35,994 bases of DNA from Bacteroidales bacterium (GTDB taxonomy: Bacteria > Bacteroidota > Bacteroidia > Bacteroidales > UBA932), in NCBI GenBank assembly GCA_017469745.1, contig JAFUFS010000064.1, forward strand, positions 1-35,994. The letters run 5' to 3'. Positions 1 to 8,136 of the stretch are shown one piece after another; the first letter of the stretch is position 1, and each line of letters begins with the position of its first letter. Under the pieces are notes generated by a model. The model saw only the letters and a list, made by a program, of their open reading frames with translations, made no database searches and was not told the DNA's origin. The position numbers were made by a program, and so were the translations under genes.

Positions 1-1
1 C

Positions 2-121
2 TTCTCCTGGCTGGAGAACTTCCGCCGACTGACTATCGACTATGAATTCCTGGCGGAGACAGCTGAAGCTATGGTACAGCTGGCCTGTGTCCAGATTATG
101 CTTAACAAATTTTTTGTATGA
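2..121 (+). CDS. IS5-family transposase, C-terminal end (cut by window edge)
   Basis: An open frame enters from the left edge and ends at TGA 119-121, giving 39 residues that begin FSWLENFRRLTIDYEF and end with LACVQIMLNKFFV. This is the conserved tail of IS5-group DDE transposases, including the basic/aromatic stretch around the last catalytic helix and the terminal hydrophobic helix. The catalytic D, D and most of the E region lie outside the window. The A/T-rich stretch at 122-200 should hold the right end of the insertion sequence, but without the left end no terminal inverted repeat can be assigned. Whether the element is intact cannot be told. Confidence 0.75.
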   Translation, partial: FSWLENFRRLTIDYEFLAETAEAMVQLACVQIMLNKFFV

Positions 122-204
122 TTTCAAAACAGTTTCTAAATATAAAAATAAACTCATGATTATCCGATATTTTTCCCGATATTTATGGAACCAACCGAGC
201 CTTG

Positions 205-1437
205 ATGCATCATCTGTTATCACTTGACATGTTCCAGACCGCGGGAGTGGGAGTCATCGCCCTCATCCTCGGCATGTTCTTCACCCGTACCGTCCCTTTC
301 CTCAAGCGTTTCTGCATTCCGGCCCCGGTCTCCGGAGGAATCCTGATCTCGCTCTTGACCCTGGCTTCCTACAGCCTTCTAGGGGTCGAGTTCTCATTCG
401 ACGGCACCATCAAGGACATCTGCATGATGCTTTTCTTTACTTCTGTAGGTTTCCAGTCCAACATGAAGGCTCTCAAGCAGGGGGGACGCGCCCTGATCGT
501 CATGATCGTCCTTGTGGCCGTGCTGATCGTGATCCAGAACCTCCTGTCGGTCGGGATCGCGCTGGGCATGGACCTGGATCCCCTGATTGGGATGGCGGCA
601 GGGTCTATACCCATGTGCGGAGGCCATGGGACGGCCGGCGGTTTTTCACCGGTTCTTGAAAGCATGGGACTCAAGGGAGCTTCTTCGATTGCCATGGCTT
701 GTGCCACCTTCGGCCTGGTCGCAGGTTCCATGATAGGAGGTCCTCTTGCGGAATCACTAATCAGGAGACGCCACCTTGCGGAAGAGTCTTCTTCCGAGGA
801 CGTGCTTACAGGAATAGAGGCCACCGAGGCTTCTCCTTCCTCGAAGGAGGAACGCTCGCAGTCGCACGAGAGGTCATTCAGGGACTACACCAAGGCAGTC
901 TACCTTCTCGTCCTGGCTATGGCTGCCGGAATGTGCCTGAGCAAGCTGCTCGCCTTGACAGGCATCACATTCCCGACCTATTTCGGTTCCTTGATCGCCG
1001 CCTGCCTGATCAGGAATATCACTGAAGCTTTCTCTGGCGGAAAGGATGTCCTCAGCATGGAGAAGATCGTCTCCCTAGGTGACATCTGCCTTTCCCTGTT
1101 CCTGGGAATTGCCATGTCGTCACTGAAGCTGTGGGAGCTTGCCAGCCTGATGCTGCCGCTCTGTGTGATCCTGCTGGCCCAGGTGGCCTTCATGGCGCTT
1201 TTCGTCTATTTCGTGGCCTTCCGTGCCCTCGGAAGGGATTACGATGCTGCAGTCCTGGTCAGCGGACTCTGTGGCTTCGGCCTTGGCGCCACCCCGAATG
1301 CCATGGCGAACATGTCAGCCGTCTGCTACAAGTACCGCCATGCGGTCAATCCATTCATCATCGTGCCGATCATCGGTGCGATGTTCGTGGACATAATCAA
1401 CACCACCGTGATTACGGTGTTCTTGAATATTCTTTAG
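205..1437 (+). CDS. gltS: Sodium/glutamate symporter (GltS family)
   Basis: A 410-residue inner-membrane protein made almost entirely of hydrophobic helices, close to the usual length for GltS (about 400). Two motifs typical of the ESS family are visible: GGHGTAGGFSPVLE in the first half and GLGATPNAMANM in the second half, matching the two pseudo-symmetric core repeats. A charged cytoplasmic linker of about 40 residues (Glu/Ser-rich, around residues 190-230) joins the halves. GltS imports glutamate with Na+. ATG at 205 is preferred over the adjacent TTG at 202; no Shine-Dalgarno is seen. It lies just after the transposase end, so the insertion may have replaced its native promoter. It converges on the EamA gene with a single base between stop codons. 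Confidence 0.9.
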   Translation: MHHLLSLDMFQTAGVGVIALILGMFFTRTVPFLKRFCIPAPVSGGILISLLTLASYSLLGVEFSFDGTIKDICMMLFFTSVGFQSNMKALKQGGRALIVMIVLVAVLIVIQNLLSVGIALGMDLDPLIGMAAGSIPMCGGHGTAGGFSPVLESMGLKGASSIAMACATFGLVAGSMIGGPLAESLIRRRHLAEESSSEDVLTGIEATEASPSSKEERSQSHERSFRDYTKAVYLLVLAMAAGMCLSKLLALTGITFPTYFGSLIAACLIRNITEAFSGGKDVLSMEKIVSLGDICLSLFLGIAMSSLKLWELASLMLPLCVILLAQVAFMALFVYFVAFRALGRDYDAAVLVSGLCGFGLGATPNAMANMSAVCYKYRHAVNPFIIVPIIGAMFVDIINTTVITVFLNIL

Positions 1438-1438
1438 T

Positions 1439-2377
1439 CTAAAGGAGGAAGAACATGGCCACTCCGGCCATGCAGATCGACACGCCCAGGATCTCCTTGG
1501 GCTTGATTCTCTGTTTGTTGACAAGGACTTCCGGGAAGAGGATGAGAACCGGAGTGAGGGCCATGAGGGTTGAGGCTATGCCGGCGTTGGCGTAGCGTAC
1601 TGCCATCAGCGACAGTGAGACTCCGAGGGCCGGACCGAAGATCGTAAGGAGGGTCGCGTATTTCATGCCCTTCTTGTCGCGGATGCCTGCCTTGAGGTCA
1701 CCGAGCCCTTTCTGCAAGGTAAGCAGGATGAAGAATCCGGCGAAGCCTACGATGGCCCTGATCATGGTGGAGGCGAATGGAAGCATGCTCCCCATCATTG
1801 CCGGAGCGTCGGAAGGAATTGATGCAGAATAGTATTCCATGCCGACCTTGCTCAGTACAAGACCGACGCCCTGACCTATCCCCGCACCTATTCCAAGGAG
1901 GATTCCCTTGAGAGGAAGGGAGAGCTGGAGATGATTCTTCTCTCCTCCCCTGGTGAGGATGGAAATCGCAATACCGGTCAGGGTCACGAGCATTGCGAGG
2001 ACAGATTTCCAGGTGAGAGCCTCTCCGAGGAGGAACCAGCCTGCAATGGCAGCGCAGGGAGGGGCGAGAGTCATAAGGAGCTGTCCGAACCGCGGGCCGA
2101 TGGCTATGTAGCAATTGAAAAGGCAGAAGTCTCCGAAGACATAACCGACCAGGGCGGAAAGTGCCAGCCACAACCAGGCCTTGCCGTCGGCGAAGGCAGG
2201 GTAGGGACGACCTGTGGTCACCCACAAAAGGATGCCTAAGAATATGGTGGCGAGAACGAGACGGATCACGTTCGTCACCATAGAACCAATCCGCCTGCTT
2301 GCCTTATCGGCAAACCAGGCGGAAAAGGTCCATGAAACCGCTACGATGAGCGATATTATTTCGCCTATGTGATTCAT
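1439..2377 (-). CDS. EamA/DMT-family transporter
   Basis: A 312-residue protein with about ten hydrophobic helices and the two-fold EamA repeat: the first from the N-terminus to about residue 145, the second from about residue 155 to the end. The pattern GEALTWKSVLAMLVTLTGIA closing repeat one, and the matching PEVLVNKQRIKPKEILG stretch near the end, are standard EamA signatures. The family exports or exchanges small metabolites such as amino acids, sugars or nucleosides; the substrate cannot be read here. The loop near residues 195-205 carries a short polar insertion. The start is 22 bases from the stop of the upstream-lying isomerase gene on the same strand, so the two are probably cotranscribed. 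Confidence 0.85.
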   Translation of the reverse strand: MNHIGEIISLIVAVSWTFSAWFADKASRRIGSMVTNVIRLVLATIFLGILLWVTTGRPYPAFADGKAWLWLALSALVGYVFGDFCLFNCYIAIGPRFGQLLMTLAPPCAAIAGWFLLGEALTWKSVLAMLVTLTGIAISILTRGGEKNHLQLSLPLKGILLGIGAGIGQGVGLVLSKVGMEYYSASIPSDAPAMMGSMLPFASTMIRAIVGFAGFFILLTLQKGLGDLKAGIRDKKGMKYATLLTIFGPALGVSLSLMAVRYANAGIASTLMALTPVLILFPEVLVNKQRIKPKEILGVSICMAGVAMFFLL

Positions 2378-2399
2378 GAGGCGCCTAACAGGCTTGTGC

Positions 2400-3344
2400 C
2401 TACATCAGGTCGAGGGAGCGGAGATACTCAACGCTCTTGGCAACGCCCTGGAGGCGGCTGAGTCCCATGCTGGGCTCATCCTGCTCTACGCAAAGCCACT
2501 GGGCTCCGATCTCCATGGATTTGAGGATGACCTTCTCCATGTCCATCTGGCCGCAGCCGAGGGGACGGTACTCGAAGGAACCGCCTTCGTCCTTCATGGA
2601 ATTGTCGGTGGAGATACCGATCAGTGCATAAGGAGCTGAACTGAGGTGTCCCTCGAGCTTGTAGTCCTTGAGATGGATCACAGGAACTCCGCCCTTGTAC
2701 CTCTCAAGAGTCTCGCAGACATCCTGGCCGGCATAGTCGCACCAGCAGACATCGAGCTCGTTCTGGAGGTTCTCGCGGGCGTTGTTGCTGAAGATGGAGT
2801 CGTAGCCGAGAGTACCGTCAGGCAGGGCCACGAACTCGAAGTCATGGTTGTGGTAGAGAAGCTGGAAACCGGCCTCGCGCACCTTTGCGCCGATCTCGCC
2901 GAGTTTTGCGACAGTCTCCTTGAACTGCTCGGGGTTGATTCCCGGACGGCTTGCCTCATCCATGTAAGGGAAGACGATGTACTGGACTCCGAGGATGGTG
3001 TTCTCTTCGATCACCTTGTCCACGTCGTCAATCATCTGCTGGAAAGGAACATGGTTGGAGAAGGGGATAAGACCGAGTTCGGTGCACCAGCGCTTTACCT
3101 GGGTCACGGAGTTGCCGTAGTACTCTCCGTAGAATTCGACACCGGCATAGCCCATCTCGCGGATCTGCTTGAGGGTTCCGTAGAAATCAGCCTCAAGGTC
3201 GGTACGGACGCTGTAGAGCTGGACTCCGATGGGGAGCTTCTTGGGGAACTTGGTCACTTCAGGGGCTTTTTTACCGGCGCAACCGGCAAGAAGAAGGACG
3301 GCCAGAGCCGCCCCCATCAAATACTTGAATACGTTTTTGTTCAT
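2400..3344 (-). CDS. Exported sugar phosphate isomerase/epimerase-like TIM barrel (AP2Ec family lipoprotein)
   Basis: 314 residues. The start MNKNVFKYLMG leads into a hydrophobic stretch and a lipobox LLLAGC, so it is a predicted lipoprotein. The rest is a xylose-isomerase-like TIM barrel (PF01261): PIGVQLYSVR at the first strand, AGVEFYGEYYG, YHNHDFEF, ELDVCWCDYAG, HLKDYK and VEQDE give the metal-binding Glu/Asp/His set expected of an active enzyme. Family members isomerise or epimerise sugars and inositols, usually in the cytoplasm; Bacteroidota often carry exported versions near sugar-processing genes. A -7 box TATATTTG lies at 3364-3371. The EamA transporter follows 22 bases later. The substrate is unknown. 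Confidence 0.85.
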   Translation of the reverse strand: MNKNVFKYLMGAALAVLLLAGCAGKKAPEVTKFPKKLPIGVQLYSVRTDLEADFYGTLKQIREMGYAGVEFYGEYYGNSVTQVKRWCTELGLIPFSNHVPFQQMIDDVDKVIEENTILGVQYIVFPYMDEASRPGINPEQFKETVAKLGEIGAKVREAGFQLLYHNHDFEFVALPDGTLGYDSIFSNNARENLQNELDVCWCDYAGQDVCETLERYKGGVPVIHLKDYKLEGHLSSAPYALIGISTDNSMKDEGGSFEYRPLGCGQMDMEKVILKSMEIGAQWLCVEQDEPSMGLSRLQGVAKSVEYLRSLDLM

Positions 3345-3363
3345 GATTCGGGGTAATTTGCCC

Positions 3364-3371
3364 CAAATATA
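3364..3371 (-). promoter_or_regulatory. Bacteroidota -7 promoter box for the isomerase lipoprotein gene
   Basis: On the minus strand the bases read TATATTTG, a full match to TAnnTTTG, 20 bases before the ATG at 3344. No good -33 TTTG is seen at the usual distance. A small GGGG/CCCC inverted repeat lies between the box and the start codon. Confidence 0.45.
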
Positions 3372-3389
3372 CGCTTTTTGTTCGAATTA

Positions 3390-4874
3390 TCAGCTATCTC
3401 TCTGGCGGTCCTTGAGTTTGCGGACAGGATCGCATGTCACTCCGATGCCCAGTTTGCTGAAAGTCTTGCGGTCGACTTCGCTCAGCATTACGGTTGAATG
3501 GACCTGGGCGCCGATGAGATTGGGAAGCTGGTCAAGGGCCATCTTGCAGTTCTCGTCGATAAGGCTCATCATGGAGATAGCCACCAGGACCTCGTCAGTG
3601 TGAAGACGTGGATTGCGGCCATGGAGGTAGGTTACCTTGGTCTTCTGGATGGGCTCGATCATGGTCTGGGGAATAAGCTTGACATTGTGGGCAATCCCTG
3701 CAAGATGCTTGAGGGCGTTGAGCAGCAAAGCAGCGCTGGGACCCAGCAGGGGACTGGTGGCAGCTGTCAACACGGTTCCGTCGCCAAGCTCTATGGCAGC
3801 GGTTGCCACTCCGGCTTCCTCCAGCCTTGCCTTTGCAGCAACGGTCGATTTCCTGTCGGCGGTCGTGATCTTGGCCTTCTTCATAAGAAGGGCGATCTTG
3901 TTGACCTCAGCTTCGGTAGCCTTACCGTCGGCGAAATTGCAGAGGGCAGTGTAGTAGCGACGAATGATCTCCTGGAGGGAGGCTTCGCGGCAGACTTCGT
4001 CATCGCTGATGCAGAATCCGGCCATATTCACACCCATGTCGGTCGGGGACTTGTAGGGAGTGTCGCCGTAGATGTCGTCGAAGAGGGCGTTCATGACAGG
4101 GAATATCTCCACGTCCCTGTTGTAGTTGACAGCAGTCTTGCCGTAGGCGTCCAGGTGGAACGGGTCGATCATGTTGACGTCTTCCAGGTCGGCTGTCGCA
4201 GCCTCGTAGGCCAGGTTCACGGGGTGGGTGAGAGGCAGGTTCCAGATAGGGAAGGTCTCGAACTTGGCGTAGCCCGCCTTGATGCCGCGCTTGTTTTCCT
4301 GGTAGAGCTGGCTCAGGCAGACAGCCATCTTGCCGCTGCCGGGGCCTGGAGCGGTGACAACGACCAGGGGCTTTGTGGTTTCGACATAGTCATTCTTTCC
4401 GAAACCCTCTTCCGAGTCGATGAGGGCAACGTTGTGGGGATAGCCTTCGATCGTGTGGTGGTAGTAGACACATATTCCCATGTTCTCCAGGCGCTTGCGA
4501 TAGGCTTCTGCACTGGACTGACCGTTGAAGTGGGTGATGACCACGCTGTTGACGCTAAGGCCGCGGGCCATGAATTCGTCCCTCAAGCGGAGGACGTCCA
4601 TGTCGTAGGTTATTCCAAGATCGCTGCGCACCTTGTTCTTTTCGATGTCCAAGGCGCTGATGACGATGACGATTTCGGCATCGTCCTTCATCTGCATCAG
4701 CATCTTCAGCTTACTGTCCGGCTCGAAGCCAGGAAGTACGCGGCTGGCATGGTAATCGTCGAACAGCTTGCCGCCGAATTCCATGTAAAGTTTATCGCCG
4801 AATGCGGCGATGCGCTGCTTGATGTGCTCAGATTGGATCTTGAGATATTTGTCGTTGTCGAACCCGTATTTCAT
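3390..4874 (-). CDS. DUF1846 domain-containing protein
   Basis: 494 residues, full length for the DUF1846 family (about 500). The family signature is clear: MKYGFDNDKYLKIQSEHI at the start, SRVLPGFEPDSKLKML, VISALDIEKNKVRSDLGIT, VTAPGPGSGKMAVCLSQLY (a P-loop-like GPGSGK near residue 185) and NLPLTHPVNLAYEAATADL. The C-terminal part carries LHGRNPRLHTDEVLVAISMM. The protein is cytoplasmic; its biochemical role is not established, although the P-loop-like segment suggests nucleotide binding. The mRNA leader can fold into a 10-bp hairpin that encloses the start codon (see separate entry), hinting at translational control. Confidence 0.9.
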   Translation of the reverse strand: MKYGFDNDKYLKIQSEHIKQRIAAFGDKLYMEFGGKLFDDYHASRVLPGFEPDSKLKMLMQMKDDAEIVIVISALDIEKNKVRSDLGITYDMDVLRLRDEFMARGLSVNSVVITHFNGQSSAEAYRKRLENMGICVYYHHTIEGYPHNVALIDSEEGFGKNDYVETTKPLVVVTAPGPGSGKMAVCLSQLYQENKRGIKAGYAKFETFPIWNLPLTHPVNLAYEAATADLEDVNMIDPFHLDAYGKTAVNYNRDVEIFPVMNALFDDIYGDTPYKSPTDMGVNMAGFCISDDEVCREASLQEIIRRYYTALCNFADGKATEAEVNKIALLMKKAKITTADRKSTVAAKARLEEAGVATAAIELGDGTVLTAATSPLLGPSAALLLNALKHLAGIAHNVKLIPQTMIEPIQKTKVTYLHGRNPRLHTDEVLVAISMMSLIDENCKMALDQLPNLIGAQVHSTVMLSEVDRKTFSKLGIGVTCDPVRKLKDRQRDS

Positions 4875-4899
4875 AAGAGACTTGATTTGAATACGGGTT
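4861..4899 (-). promoter_or_regulatory. 10-bp perfect inverted repeat enclosing the DUF1846 start codon
   Basis: AACCCGTATT at 4861-4870 is the exact reverse complement of AATACGGGTT at 4890-4899. On the transcript the 5' arm lies in the leader and the 3' arm is formed by codons 2-5, leaving the ATG (4874-4872) at the edge of a 19-base loop. Together with the -7 box just upstream, the 5' arm would begin near the transcription start. Confidence 0.5.
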
Positions 4900-4900
4900 A

Positions 4901-4908
4901 CAAAATTA
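4901..4908 (-). promoter_or_regulatory. -7 promoter box for the DUF1846 gene
   Basis: The minus strand reads TAATTTTG, matching TAnnTTTG. It lies 27 bases before the start codon and directly before the inverted repeat that spans the start. No clear -33 element is visible. Confidence 0.4.
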
Positions 4909-4939
4909 GTGTTTTCGGTCGAAAAATTAAAAAATATTT

Positions 4940-5623
4940 TCAGAACAGTCCCTGGACCAGGAACCAGATCACCGGGACCAGTAGAGCGGGAAGATAATTC
5001 AACGTCTTGCAGTCCTTGATGTTGAGGATCGAAAGGCCTGAAGAGATTATCAGCACTCCACCGACGATTGCAAGTTCATTGACAAGTGTGCCTTGGAGGA
5101 TAGCGCTGGTCGATGCCAGTTTTGCTATGGTGTAGAACATCCCCTGCCAGAGGAACAGGATCGGTGCCGCCAGCATTATTCCTATTCCGTAAGTCGTTGC
5201 AAAGACCATGGATGTGACGAGATCCAGGGTGGAATTGGTGAAAAGGAAGGTGTTGTCACCCTGGAGGGCGCTCAGGACGGGACCTACGATTGAAAAAGTG
5301 CCGATGCAGAATAGCAGGCAGGCTGAGATAAGGCCCTGTGCGAAAGACTCTCCTCCGAACCTGGAGACCAGCCTCTTGGTCCTGCCGTCGATGTCCAGGG
5401 CAGTGCCGGCGATCCCGCCGAGAGCGAGGCTCAGGATGAACAGGACGGGGAATTCGCTTTTGGGCATGTTCTGGACGAAGGAGTTCGCACCCAGGGCGAG
5501 AGATGCCAGTCCCATTGCATTGAACAGGATGGTCCTGTACTTCTCGCCGAGGCCCTTTTTGAAAAGTGTCCCGACGAGCGAACCTACGATGATGCAGGCG
5601 GTGTTGACGATGGTTCCGATCAT
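4940..5623 (-). CDS. DUF554 family membrane protein
   Basis: 227 residues with six to seven hydrophobic helices. The N-terminus MIGTIVNTACIIVGSLVG and the following LGEKYRTILFNAMGLASLALG match DUF554 (YdfK-type) proteins, as do ALGGIAGTALDID, LLFCIGTFSIVGPV and DLVTSMVFATTYGIGIMLAA. Length is normal for the family (about 230). It is an inner-membrane protein of unknown transport or structural function. It is transcribed away from the large lipoprotein gene that begins at 5680, with a 56-base divergent gap, and precedes DUF1846 on the same strand with 65 bases between them. Confidence 0.85.
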   Translation of the reverse strand: MIGTIVNTACIIVGSLVGTLFKKGLGEKYRTILFNAMGLASLALGANSFVQNMPKSEFPVLFILSLALGGIAGTALDIDGRTKRLVSRFGGESFAQGLISACLLFCIGTFSIVGPVLSALQGDNTFLFTNSTLDLVTSMVFATTYGIGIMLAAPILFLWQGMFYTIAKLASTSAILQGTLVNELAIVGGVLIISSGLSILNIKDCKTLNYLPALLVPVIWFLVQGLF

Positions 5624-5679
5624 TCTGCTTGTAAAGTTATGAATATTTCTTTATTTTGTGGTACAATAAGACAGCGCCT

Positions 5680-8136
5680 ATGTTCGTAAGAAAATTGACA
5701 GTATTTCTTTCCGTCTGCCTTCTGGTCTCGTGCAGTGATCGAGTTAAGGAGACCTCACAAAAGGAATTCAGTGGAATCTATCCACATCTTGCGTTCTATA
5801 ATTCGCAGGGAGAATGCGGGACGGGTGCAGTCGTCCCCTGGCAGGGAGATCTCTGGGCGGTAACATATTCACCTCACGAACCTTTCGGCTCCGATGACAA
5901 GCTTTACCAGATCAGCCCTTCACTGGAGGAAACGGTCAGGCCGGAGAGCGTGGGAGGAACGCATGCCGACAGGATGATCCATGATGAAAGCGGGCAGCTC
6001 TTCATCGGACCTTACGCCATCGACTCCGAGAAGAATGTCAGGGTCCTGCCGCTGGATAAGTATCCCGGCCGGCACACCGGAGTGGCCCGCCATCTGGATG
6101 ATCCTGCGAACAGGGTGCTCCTGGCTACGATGGAAGCTGGTTTCTATGATGTCAATGTCCATTCCCTGGACGCGGTCGAACTTTACACCGACGGCAACAA
6201 GAAGCGCAAGGATGGATTTACCGGAGACCTCTGCACCATGTTCCCTGGTTATCACGGTAAGGGATTCTATTCAGGGCAGGGGGTAGCGGTCTATTCCAAC
6301 AACGGTGAAGAAGGCGCCCTTGCCAAGGAGCAGTTCGACATACCCTCCGGAGCCTTGGTCGAATGGGACGGCAAGGACTGGACCCTTATCCGCCGCAATC
6401 AATTCACTGACATTACCGGACCTGGCGGGATTCATGGTAGTCCCTCTCCTGCGACCGATCCGATCTGGTCGCTCGGCTGGGACTACAGGTCCGTGATCCT
6501 GGCCGTGCGCGAACCCCGGAAGGGCTGGAGTTTCTACCGCCTCCCGAAGGCCAGTTTCGCCTATGACGGAGCGCACGGTTGGAACACCGAATGGCCCAGG
6601 ATCCGTAACGTGGCTCCGGAAGGTGCCGATCCTGAATATCTTATGACGATGCACGGGATGTTCTGGCATTTTCCGGGATCATTCTCCACGGGCAATTCCT
6701 CAGGAATACGTCCGCGCGGAGCCTATCTCAAGGTAATTGCCGACTTCACCGAGTGGAACGGCCGCCTGGTCTTCGGCTGTGATGATTCTGCACAGAGCGA
6801 ATTCCTTAACAAACGCAGGCAGAAAGGTGGTATCGGTGGCCCCGGCCAGTCCAATTCCAATCTTTGGTTCACCTCCTATGACCAGCCGGACAATCTCGGT
6901 CCTGTCACCGCCGGAGGCTCCGTGTGGCTTAAGGACGAAGTCCAAGCCAACGTCCCTTCCGATCCCTTCCTGTTCAACGGATGGGACAACCGCTGTGCCT
7001 GGGTGGCCAACCGTTCGGACAAGGAATCCCGGATCACCTTCCAGGTAGACAGGAAAGGCGACGGACAGTGGGTTGACCTGAAAACCATTTTCGTCGGTAG
7101 CGGCGAGTCCTTATTCGTTCCTTTCGATAGCGGCGATGCCGGTGTGTGGGTCAGGGCTCTGAGCTCTTCTGACATCCTTGCTGACCTGACATTCGTCTAT
7201 GCTCCGAAGGAAACACGCGGAACTACGCCTGATCCGATCTTCAAGGGACTTGCCAAGGTGGATGAAACCAATGATTCCCAAGGACTTCTCTATGGTCTTC
7301 CTGATCAGCGCCGTGCCCTTGGAATCCTGGCCAGTACAGCAGAAGGGGAGCGCTACTACGAATTGGACGGCGGGATGAATCTGCTTGAAAAGGATGACTC
7401 CCTGATGGAAAGACATATTCGCGAGAAGCTGCGGATACCTACCGGAGTGGTTGAGTGCCAGGAAGGCTCCATCCTGATCGTAGATGACAAGGGAAGGCGC
7501 TGGAGGCTTCCTCTCGGAAGGGAAGAGTATGCTGAAAAGACCATGGCCGGGGCTTTGAGAATATGCCGCGAAGTGGTGACCGAGCGGGATCTTCTTTCGC
7601 TGGGCGGGACTTTCTATGAACTCCCGGCCGAGAACGCCGACGGCTATGCCAAGGTGCGTCCGATCGCTTCCCATGATTTCGGAATACATGATTATGCTTC
7701 CTACAGGGGAATGCTCGTAATGACCGGAATAGACCACTCTGCGGCGAGGAAGAATCCCCATGTGGTCTTCTCTCCGGACCGCAAGGCCGCAGTCTGGGCC
7801 GGAACGATAGATGATCTTTGGAAACTGGGTAAACCGACCGGCCATGGAGGTCCCTGGGCCGGGACAAATGTAAAGGCAGGAGAGTGTTCAGATCCTTTCC
7901 TGATCGGTTTCTATGACAAGAGGGAGATGAGCCTTTCACATGATTGCCCCCAGGAAGTCATCTTCTCAGTCGAGGTGGATCCTACTGGAGACGGCCAGTG
8001 GTTCCATTACGCAAACTTTGCCGTTGCACCCGGACAGAACTTGAAGCATGATTTCCCTGCGTCTTTCCAGGCGAGGTGGATCCGCGTCAAGGCAGACCAT
8101 GATGCAACGGCAACAGTTCTTTTCGATTACAGGTAG
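5680..8136 (+). CDS. Large secreted lipoprotein of unknown function with a duplicated C-terminal module
   Basis: 818 residues from ATG 5680. The start gives a lipobox signal (hydrophobic run, then LLVSCSD), which the upstream TTG at 5656 would spoil. Residues 30-400 are rich in short beta strands with WxGDLWAV, LFIGPYAID and NGRLVFGCDDSAQ patterns, suggesting a beta-propeller-like fold; no catalytic signature is recognised. A module of about 85 residues occurs twice, near residues 425-512 (SDPFLFNGWDN, GDGQWVDL) and 734-818 (SDPFLIGFYDK, GDGQWFHY). Between them lies a second strand-rich part. It probably acts at the cell surface or periplasmic face, perhaps on glycans, but this is a guess. 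Its stop overlaps the end of the convergent carboxypeptidase gene by 10 bases. Confidence 0.75.
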   Translation: MFVRKLTVFLSVCLLVSCSDRVKETSQKEFSGIYPHLAFYNSQGECGTGAVVPWQGDLWAVTYSPHEPFGSDDKLYQISPSLEETVRPESVGGTHADRMIHDESGQLFIGPYAIDSEKNVRVLPLDKYPGRHTGVARHLDDPANRVLLATMEAGFYDVNVHSLDAVELYTDGNKKRKDGFTGDLCTMFPGYHGKGFYSGQGVAVYSNNGEEGALAKEQFDIPSGALVEWDGKDWTLIRRNQFTDITGPGGIHGSPSPATDPIWSLGWDYRSVILAVREPRKGWSFYRLPKASFAYDGAHGWNTEWPRIRNVAPEGADPEYLMTMHGMFWHFPGSFSTGNSSGIRPRGAYLKVIADFTEWNGRLVFGCDDSAQSEFLNKRRQKGGIGGPGQSNSNLWFTSYDQPDNLGPVTAGGSVWLKDEVQANVPSDPFLFNGWDNRCAWVANRSDKESRITFQVDRKGDGQWVDLKTIFVGSGESLFVPFDSGDAGVWVRALSSSDILADLTFVYAPKETRGTTPDPIFKGLAKVDETNDSQGLLYGLPDQRRALGILASTAEGERYYELDGGMNLLEKDDSLMERHIREKLRIPTGVVECQEGSILIVDDKGRRWRLPLGREEYAEKTMAGALRICREVVTERDLLSLGGTFYELPAENADGYAKVRPIASHDFGIHDYASYRGMLVMTGIDHSAARKNPHVVFSPDRKAAVWAGTIDDLWKLGKPTGHGGPWAGTNVKAGECSDPFLIGFYDKREMSLSHDCPQEVIFSVEVDPTGDGQWFHYANFAVAPGQNLKHDFPASFQARWIRVKADHDATATVLFDYR

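Noticed and set aside
3498..4997. Plus-strand open frame of 499 codons opposite DUF1846
   Set aside because: It is a mirror of a well-supported family gene; the translation is low-complexity Val/Gly/Asp/His-rich with no motif, as expected for an antisense frame in GC-rich third-position codons.
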